DNA from: Trichosporon coremiiforme
Taxonomy: Eukaryota; Basidiomycota; Tremellomycetes; Trichosporonales; Trichosporonaceae
Length of the DNA: 64,000 nt
Direction of reading: 5' to 3'
Assembly (NCBI GenBank): GCA_039545355.1
Contig: BCJJ01000013.1
Coordinates: 1,101,980 to 1,165,979, forward strand
In this document: piece by piece, positions 57,952 through 64,000 of the stretch
Layout of the letters: every line of letters begins with the position of its first letter
Position numbering within the stretch: the stretch's first letter is position 1
The notes under the pieces: model-generated
Told to the model about the DNA's origin: nothing
The model's input: only the letters and a program-made list of their open reading frames with translations
The model's database searches: none
Position numbers and translations under genes: made by a program

Positions 57952-58224
57952 GGTGCGGATGTGCTGGAGGGTGTGCGCTGCTCGTTGGGTATATCTGAGC
58001 AGGACCCGCTGCATGCAGAGGAGGGAGTTGCGAAGTTGGAGGAAGGCGCAGGGCGTTCGATGCCTGGGGACGCCTTTGTGTCTCGAAAGCTGGCTGGCGG
58101 AGTGCGGAGACCCCGCAACAACACGCAGACACAGCCTATGTGGCCGGTACCGACGCCCCCTTTGCTGCATCTTGGCTCTGGCATGTTGTCGCCTCATCGT
58201 CCATCGTCCTCGCATGCGCACACC
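57952..58224. promoter_or_regulatory. Compact bidirectional promoter (CCA1 / kinase)
   Basis: Only 273 bases separate two divergent ATGs, so both promoters must overlap. No TATA element is obvious. Confidence 0.6.
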
Positions 58225-59646
58225 ATGAACGACAACCTCCTCATTGCGCTCGACCGCATCAAGTTCTATGCGCAGGATGCCCTCGTGACCGTGACACAGG
58301 TGAGCTCCCTTTATGTTCGTGAAGCTAATGACAGTGTATCTGCAAGCCGTGAGTGTTTTCGTCGACTGCGCTTGCCCGCGCAAATCCCCCATGAGCTGCC
58401 TCTTCTATTTCGTCTAGCTAACATGAAGCGACGCGACGCTCAAGATCAATGGGCGAAGCTACAAGGTCGAGAAGCTCCTCGGCGAGGGCGGTTTCTCCTT
58501 CGTCTACCTGATCCGGGACACGAGCAGCGCGCGGCTCTTCGCGCTCAAGAAGATCCTAGTCACGACGGGCCAGGACGGCGTCGCGGCCGCCATGCGCGAA
58601 GTCGAGGCGTACCGTCGCTTCCGGCACCCGAACCTGATCAAGCTGATCGACTCGGCCGTCGTCCAGGACCCCTCCGCAGACGGCAAGATCATCTACCTGT
58701 GAGCTAGCTCGCTCTGTTCTGTAGCTGACATCAGGTTCCTCCCCTTCTACACGAACGGAAACCTGCAGGACCTCATGACGCAGGTGTCTGTGACTGGAAA
58801 CCGGGTCGAGGAGGACCGCCTTCTCCGTCTCTTCCATGGGACGTGTCTTGGGTGAGTCAACCTGGCTGGGCGTGGCTCGGCTAGCTGGACAAAGAGAGGA
58901 ACCGCAGCTGACAACAGCCTGCGCGCGATGCACCAATACCGCCTTCCGGCGGTCAACGCGTCCTATCCCCCGAATGCGGGTGACGAGGAGTCAGCGCTGC
59001 TGCACTCGAACCCCGAGCCCGTATCTGGAGGAGAAGAGGGCGAGCTGGTCCCCTACGCGCACCGCGACATCAAGCCCGGCAACATCATGCTGACCGATGA
59101 CGACGTCCCGATTCTGATGGACTTTGGTTCCTGCATCAAGTGAGCTGTCTTCCTCCTTCCCTTTCTCACAATCCCCTTCACCATTCACGTACTAGCTGTC
59201 TGTTCAGTTCGTTTAGCTAACGACCAGGGCCCGCATCGAGATCACGACGCGCCAGCAAGCGCTCTTGGAGCAGGACATTGCCGCCGAGCACAGCACGATG
59301 CCGTACCGCGCGCCCGAGCTATTTGACGTGAAGACGAACACGACGCTGGACGAGAAGGTCGACATCTGGTCGCTCGGGTGCACGCTCTTCGCCGTCGCGT
59401 ACGGGTACTCGCCGTTCGAGACGGATGGCGCGTCCATTGCCATGGCCGTGCTCAGCGGACGATACAAGCACCCGGCCGGATACACCGAGCGCGTCACTAA
59501 GCTCATTGACGCCATGCTCGTGCCCGAACCGAGCAAACGGCCGGATATCCAGAAGGTGAGTATCAGAACGCTGAGCAGCTCGTGTAACGTGGGAAATAGC
59601 TGACAGACAGATCATCGACCTCACCGAGGCGGCGATGAGGCAGTAG
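58225..59646 (+). CDS. ENV7: STK16/Env7-type palmitoylated protein kinase
   Basis: Seven exons (58225-58299, 58335-58348, 58429-58698, 58735-58851, 58918-59139, 59228-59555, 59611-59646) encode 353 residues. The kinase domain is of the NAK/STK16 group: glycine loop GEGGFSFVYL, lysine in FALKKIL, catalytic HRDIKPGN, MDFGS in place of DFG (as in STK16, MDLGS), and the activation-segment YRAPELF. The 14-nt second exon encodes C-I-C-K-P, the cysteine pair found just before the domain in STK16 and Env7, where it is palmitoylated and anchors the kinase to Golgi or vacuole membranes. A 30-residue insert of acidic residues sits between the helix E region and HRD. Env7 regulates vacuole fusion in budding yeast; the role here is by homology. 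Confidence 0.85.
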
Positions 59647-59886
59647 TTGTGCATGCTATGTATATCAGTGATTAGGGCGTCAGTGCGCGGCACAGTCAGC
59701 GGCTCAGTCAGACATCAGGCTCGGTCCAAATAAAGCAGGTCACATCGCCAAGCTATCGTACAAGCGTCCGATCCTCCTGATCTCGATCCTCGCAAATCGT
59801 TCGTCGGGTCGGTCTCCGCAGTCTAAGGGGGTATTACAGTATCGATAATGCGTTGAAAACGGATCGCGTCCACGAGTCGAACGCAT

Positions 59887-60603
59887 CTAGGCGGGCGCGT
59901 GGTGCACGACATTGTTCTGGGGCATCTTCCCCGGCTCGGCCTGCTGCTGGGGCTGGGCGACAGAGGCATCGCCAAACCGGCGAATGACGTCCTCGAACCC
60001 GCGCTGCGTGTTGTCCGTTCCGAGACCGGCGGCGCGCTCGCTCTCCTCAACCGTGTAGGCGCCCTCGCGGAGCTCCTTCAGGCGGCGCTTGTGCACCTTC
60101 GACTTGGTGTGCGTGTTGAGCGCGGCGTCCGACTCGTAGTACTTGGCACACTCGACGCAGTACTGGAAGTCAGCTGAATTCACATCACCTCACTAGCTGA
60201 AGCTGGTCTGCCATCTTCCTCCGAAGCGGGGGCGACTGCGCAAAGGGCGTCGTGGAGCACTCCAGCTAGACTGGCTAGAACAACTACAGACCAGCACCTG
60301 GGAGCCTCGACGGGGCGCTCGCAACCGAGCCGGGTGCCAACTGCGGGGTGCTCTCACGACACCCCAGCAGACCGCACGCTCCCCACCCACACCACCGTAG
60401 TGAAGATTGTAGCGTCCAAAAACACTTACGTGCTGACCGAGTCCGGGCTTGTCCTCATCGATAGGCTGGTGCTTGAGCTTCTTCAGGTTGTGCTCGAGGT
60501 CGCGCTCGATCTGGTCGAGATCCTTCGTGCGGGCGCGAGTACGAGCGCCGCGCTGGACGTCGCGGCGGGCGTGGTGAGTTCTTGATCGGCGTAAACGTCC
60601 CAT
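59887..60603 (-). CDS. BUD20: Bud20/ZNF593-like C2H2 protein, 60S export
   Basis: Two exons (60603-60430, 60162-59887) with a 267-nt intron encode 149 residues. The start MGRLRRSRTHHARRDVQRGA and RTRARTKDLDQIERDLEH match Bud20/ZNF593. The C2H2 finger YCVECAKYYESDAALNTHTKSKVHKRR (quoted in parts: CVEC, then H-x5-H) opens exon 2 and is followed by a Leu-rich basic helix. Bud20 is a shuttling factor that helps export pre-60S particles. The C-terminus here is longer, Gln/Pro-rich. The intron lies exactly before the zinc finger. Complements Rix7 in the same window, both 60S factors, though not clustered. Confidence 0.85.
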
Positions 60604-61700
60604 TGTGTAAAGTTCTGATAGATGTAGAGGAAGGAAGGTGATCGAGGACGGTGGCAAGCGTTCAAGACCGTCCGCGGGGTGAACGGGGACGGGGGGACCT
60701 GGAAACTTGCAGGAATTGAAGCACGGAAATCCTTCGTGGGAAGGTGCCCCGGGTCGTGTGTCATTGTCACGTGCAAAACGCGTGGATAAAATGCGAGAGC
60801 CATGCGAGGCCACGGTCGGTCAATTCTGATGACTAATTTGCCTCCGTGCGGCCGAGCAGCGGCGGCATCTGGGACCAAAGCCGCACGTAGAGCGCTCCGG
60901 CGGACAGTCGAGGACCCCGGGGGCCGTACCAAAGCCGGAACCAGGGACTGGATAGGGTCGGATATCACGCCCCCCCACTTACAAACCTGTTGTGGTATGG
61001 TGGATGGCCATCGGGCAAGCCCTGCACAATGCACAACCAGCAAACCTTACAAGTGAGTGGTCCGCCGCCAAGCAACATACACACACCTGTGACCACTTCT
61101 TGTTGTTTATCCTCCTCTCATCGCCTTTACTCCCACTTCTACACTCGTTCCACTTCTTCGGCAATTCCTTGAGAATCTCGAGAATCTTCACTCAACTCCG
61201 CTCCTTTCCCCTTTCCCTTCTGGCTCCGACCCCCGTGTGATCAACCACGCGCGCATCGCAAGCGCGCACACGCCTCCGGTCGATCTCTTCTCCTTTTGTT
61301 CAACCCCTCTTTCCGGCTCCCATCGCGCCCTCCGGCCTTCCCGGGACCCGACGCAAGCCGTACGCCAGGTGCGCCAAACCCGCCAGCCTCTACGCCCAGA
61401 CGCCAGGAGACTGTTGACGCTTGCACGCACCGCCCAGACCAAGCACGGATCGCGAGGAACGTGAAAACGCCACTGCAGGGGATTACCGCGCCCTAACTTT
61501 TGAACGATACAGCTGCTCGCGCCCCGCTCCGAGCAAGCACACTCGCTCGCGCTCGACCACTCGAAGGAACCGCAGGTCCGTGCACGCCCACACCCTCTCG
61601 CCAGTCCATCGTCTTATAACAACGCGGCAGCGATTCGCACGACCACACGACCACCACTACTCACTCCACATCTCTACACCCCCAGAACAACCCCGGCACC
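60604..61700. other. Divergent promoter of BUD20 and SUR2
   Basis: 1.1 kb. The right part (61080-61700) is a long C/T-rich leader of SUR2 with a TTATAA at 61614-61619. A TCACGTG lies near 60768. Short upstream ATGs occur in the leader; no gene is called. Confidence 0.5.
61614..61619 (+). promoter_or_regulatory. TATA-like element of SUR2
   Basis: TTATAA 87 bases before the ATG at 61701. Confidence 0.4.
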
Positions 61701-62780
61701 ATGACGATGTTCGACTTCCCGACGGGGTGGATCGACCGCCTGCCGTCGTTTGCGGCGTCGCACAACGCTACCCTCCTCAACCGGATAACGCCCCAGACCT
61801 TCAACCCGCCATGGTACTACATTGCGCGGGAGCGTATCCACCCCGCCATCAGCGACACGGCGCTCTCGCTCGCAGCCCCGATCATCGTGTACTGGCTTGT
61901 CTCGATCGTCTTCCACTTCCTCGACGTCATGGAGTTCTCGTACTTTGAGAAGCGGCGCATTCACGAGTCAGCAGAGACCAAGGCGCGCAACCGCGCCTCG
62001 CTGTCGCAGGTCCTCTGGGCCGTGCTCTTCCAGCAGGTCGTGCAGACTCTTACGGGCTTTATCGTGCTCGAGTCCGAGACCGACGTGCTCAGGACAGAGT
62101 ACCACAAGGACCACATGGGCAGCCTGCGCTGGCTCGCGCCGCGTGTGGCCGATATCACGTTCGCCCTCCTCGGACAGAACGTCGGACGACGGGTGCTCGA
62201 GGCTGCCGGACCGGCGATCACGGAATGGGTCTACTGGTGGGGCATCCCCGCTCTCCAGCTCTTCCTCGGCTGCTGCATCATCGACACCTGGCAGTACTGG
62301 CTGCACCGGATCATGCACACGTACCCCTGGCTGTACCGAAACTTCCACAGCCACCACCACCGTCTCTATGTGCCCTTCGCCTTTGGCGCGCTGTACAACC
62401 ATCCCGTCGAGGGCCTTCTGCTCGATACATTGGGCGCCGGCATCGCCCAGTTCGCGACCTTCATGACGGTGCGCCAGGCGACGCTGCTCTTCACAATCTC
62501 GAGCTGGAAGACCGTAGACGACCACTGCGGGTACAGGCTTTGGTGGGACCCGTGCCAGATGTTCTTCGCGAACAATGCAGACTACCACGACATCCACCAC
62601 CAGACGTACGGCATCAAGGCCAACTTTGCCCAGCCCTTCTTCACCAACTGGGACTACTTCCTCGGCACACAGATGACGCGCGCGCAGGCCGAGGCGCGCC
62701 ACGTCCCCAAGGGCACTATTGCCAATGGCGCGCCGAGCACGCGCGTCGCGACGAACGGAGAGTCGAAGAAGGACCTGTAA
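61701..62780 (+). CDS. SUR2: Sphinganine C4-hydroxylase
   Basis: A single exon, 359 residues. Sur2 hydroxylates dihydrosphingosine at C4 to phytosphingosine in the ER. The histidine boxes of the fatty acid hydroxylase superfamily are intact: HRIMHT (from about residue 202), HSHHHR (about 217) and DYHDIHHQ (about 294-301), with FFANNADYHDIHHQTYGIKA as the family signature and NFAQPFFTNWDYFLGT near the end. Membrane stretches lie at about 55-75, 100-118 and 185-200. The first ATG of the tandem MTM start is used. The C-terminus ends KKDL, similar to the lysine-rich end of Erg3. Intronless like ERG3. Confidence 0.92.
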   Translation: MTMFDFPTGWIDRLPSFAASHNATLLNRITPQTFNPPWYYIARERIHPAISDTALSLAAPIIVYWLVSIVFHFLDVMEFSYFEKRRIHESAETKARNRASLSQVLWAVLFQQVVQTLTGFIVLESETDVLRTEYHKDHMGSLRWLAPRVADITFALLGQNVGRRVLEAAGPAITEWVYWWGIPALQLFLGCCIIDTWQYWLHRIMHTYPWLYRNFHSHHHRLYVPFAFGALYNHPVEGLLLDTLGAGIAQFATFMTVRQATLLFTISSWKTVDDHCGYRLWWDPCQMFFANNADYHDIHHQTYGIKANFAQPFFTNWDYFLGTQMTRAQAEARHVPKGTIANGAPSTRVATNGESKKDL

Positions 62781-63061
62781 GGCGATGGCGAGCCTTCGCC
62801 GTCCGACGCGGGTCCGCTTCCTGGCCGCCGCTTGTACGCACTGTACAACCCTATAATCCAGATACCCACCTACGACCCACCTAATGTGTTCAATGTACAA
62901 CCTCGCACTCCTGCCCCCCGCAAATCATAGACTGAAAAGCCAGTAAACCCATCCATAGCTCCATTTCTTCTTCCAGTGCACTCGGCCTCCGGGATTGGGA
63001 TAAATAGAGCAATATGCATGCCATAGTGTAACAACCTGGACAACGTGTGTTCCCCCCCGCT
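62781..63061. other. Convergent 3' flank
   Basis: 281 bases between the SUR2 stop and the stop of the Spt7-like gene; nothing else is seen. Confidence 0.5.
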
Positions 63062-63954
63062 TCATTCCTCCTCACCCTCCGCGTCCTCCTCCCCCGCCTC
63101 TTCCTTCCGTTTGGCCTCCTCCTCGAGCCGTTGTTTCTCGAGGAGGGCTTTCTTCTCTGCCGCCCTGCGCTCGCGCTCCTCCTTGGAGGGCCGGATCCAG
63201 TTGCCTTTCCCGACACCGGGCTGCGCAATCTTCTTGGCCGGCTTCTTCTTCTCGCCGTCCTTCTTCTTGCCGGCTGGAGCATTGGCGGGAGCCTTCTGCA
63301 CGATCTGGCCGAGGGGGCCGATCGTCGCCTGCGCGGCATCGAAGACGTCGTCCGCCTCCAGTGCGCCGCCCTTCTCGAGCCGCTCGGCGTAGAACGCGTG
63401 CATGAACCCGGGGGCCGCGGACTTGTACGACGCGGCAGAGAGCGGGATGAATGGCGGCGGGGGCGCGTAGTCGGGCGCATCCTCCTTCTTGCCGTTCTCG
63501 GCACCCCGGTTCCGTCCGTGTCGGCCGAAGAACAGAGCCTTCGGGACCGATAGTGACGCGAGACCGTATTCCTTGTCGATACCCAGTTCGCGGAGACCGA
63601 GGAAGTCCTCGCCCAGGTCTTCGGCAAAGTCGCCATGTTGCAGCATCTGGCCGTCCTGCGCGAAGAGCATGTCGTCCTCGATGACGGGGCCCGTCGTGAG
63701 CTCCTTGTACGACTGCCGGACCTTGCGCGCCATCTCGGAGACCTTTGCGCTGTCACGCTCAATGTCGTCCTTGATATGCGCCTCGAGGTCTTGCAGCTCG
63801 ATCTGCCCGTTCTCGTGCAGCGCGTGCAGCACGATCTCTTCCGGCGGGAGCTGGTGCCCAAACCCGTCGACGAGGAGGCGGAACGTCCGGCCCATATTCC
63901 GGATGAAGTCGCCTGTCACTCTTGTCAACAGATCGAGAGGGATGTCATTCGCGC
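63062..63954 (-). CDS. SPT7: C-terminal part of a SAGA subunit, Spt7-like (gene continues beyond the window)
   Basis: The last exon starts at 63954 after an acceptor (GCTGACAACTCAG) and ends at 63062, about 297 residues. It begins with ANDIPLDLLTRVTGDFIRNM, which continues into a histone-fold-like helix set (LPPEEIVLHALHENGQIEL, then LEAHIKDDIERDSAKVSEMA). The motif GEDFLGLRELGIDKEYGLAS followed by LSVPKALFF is what I recall from fungal Spt7 C-termini, where the histone fold pairs with Taf10. A Lys/Glu-rich coiled tail ends in GEEDAEGEEE. The bromodomain and N-terminus would lie to the right of the window, so the call cannot be confirmed here. A TFIID TAF with a histone fold is the alternative. 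Confidence 0.55.
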
Positions 63955-64000
63955 CTGAGTTGTCAGCAACGGGACGATCTGTGTGATCTGCGCAGTGACT

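Noticed and set aside
11089..62780. A lipid gene cluster (ERG3, phospholipase D, acyl-CoA oxidase, SUR2)
   Set aside because: The genes are 5-30 kb apart, on both strands, and separated by unrelated housekeeping genes; no shared promoter element was found.

Overview
The window is nuclear DNA of a basidiomycete yeast, most likely a tremellomycete of the Trichosporonales type. The reasons are GC-rich coding sequence with C/G-ending codons, many very short introns (34-60 nt) whose GCTGAC/GCTAAC branch site sits almost on the 3' AG, intron-containing tRNAs, and a family content (GT90 glycosyltransferase, GH5, Sur2, Erg3, SEA/GATOR2, COMPASS and SAGA subunits) usual for that group. The order and species are inferred, not shown. 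I saw no reverse transcriptase, transposase, CRISPR array or viral gene.

Layout. 0-9.2 kb: a WDR5/Swd3 COMPASS subunit, a Pom34-like nuclear pore membrane protein, a WDR59/Sea3 (SEA/GATOR2) protein and an F-box protein. 9.2-13.6 kb: a 1.9 kb intergenic region, ERG3 (sterol C5-desaturase), a small DUF4598/NOPCHAP1-like protein and a tRNA-Lys(CUU) with intron. 13.7-22.6 kb: a GT90 glycosyltransferase divergent from a very large PX-PH phospholipase D. 22.6-29.1 kb: three small orphan genes (two single-pass membrane proteins of matching architecture, and a 98-residue protein with a four-base first exon) and a tRNA-Ile(AAU) with intron. 29.4-33.3 kb: a peroxisomal acyl-CoA oxidase and a VOC/YycE-like protein. 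33.3-40.4 kb: a gene-poor island with only one gene (261 aa, natural His6 run). It is packed with GCCAAG/CTTGGC hexamers, which match the PacC/Rim101 core site, and holds a 36-base G tract. 40.4-53.6 kb: a GH5 glycosidase, a DUF2456 membrane protein with micro-exons, the ribosome-biogenesis AAA ATPase Rix7, a 962-aa protein with a degenerate J-like N-terminus, and a disordered 440-aa orphan. 54.6-64 kb: a 507-aa orphan, the CCA-adding enzyme divergent from an STK16/Env7-type kinase, Bud20, the sphinganine C4-hydroxylase Sur2, and the 3' end of what looks like the SAGA subunit Spt7.

The genes do not form one pathway. They are mostly housekeeping genes of chromatin regulation (Swd3, Spt7), nutrient signalling (Sea3), ribosome assembly (Rix7, Bud20, perhaps NOPCHAP1-like), tRNA maturation (Cca1) and lipid metabolism (Erg3, Sur2, phospholipase D, acyl-CoA oxidase). 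Exon coordinates below come from reading splice sites and checking frame across every junction; none is supported by transcripts.
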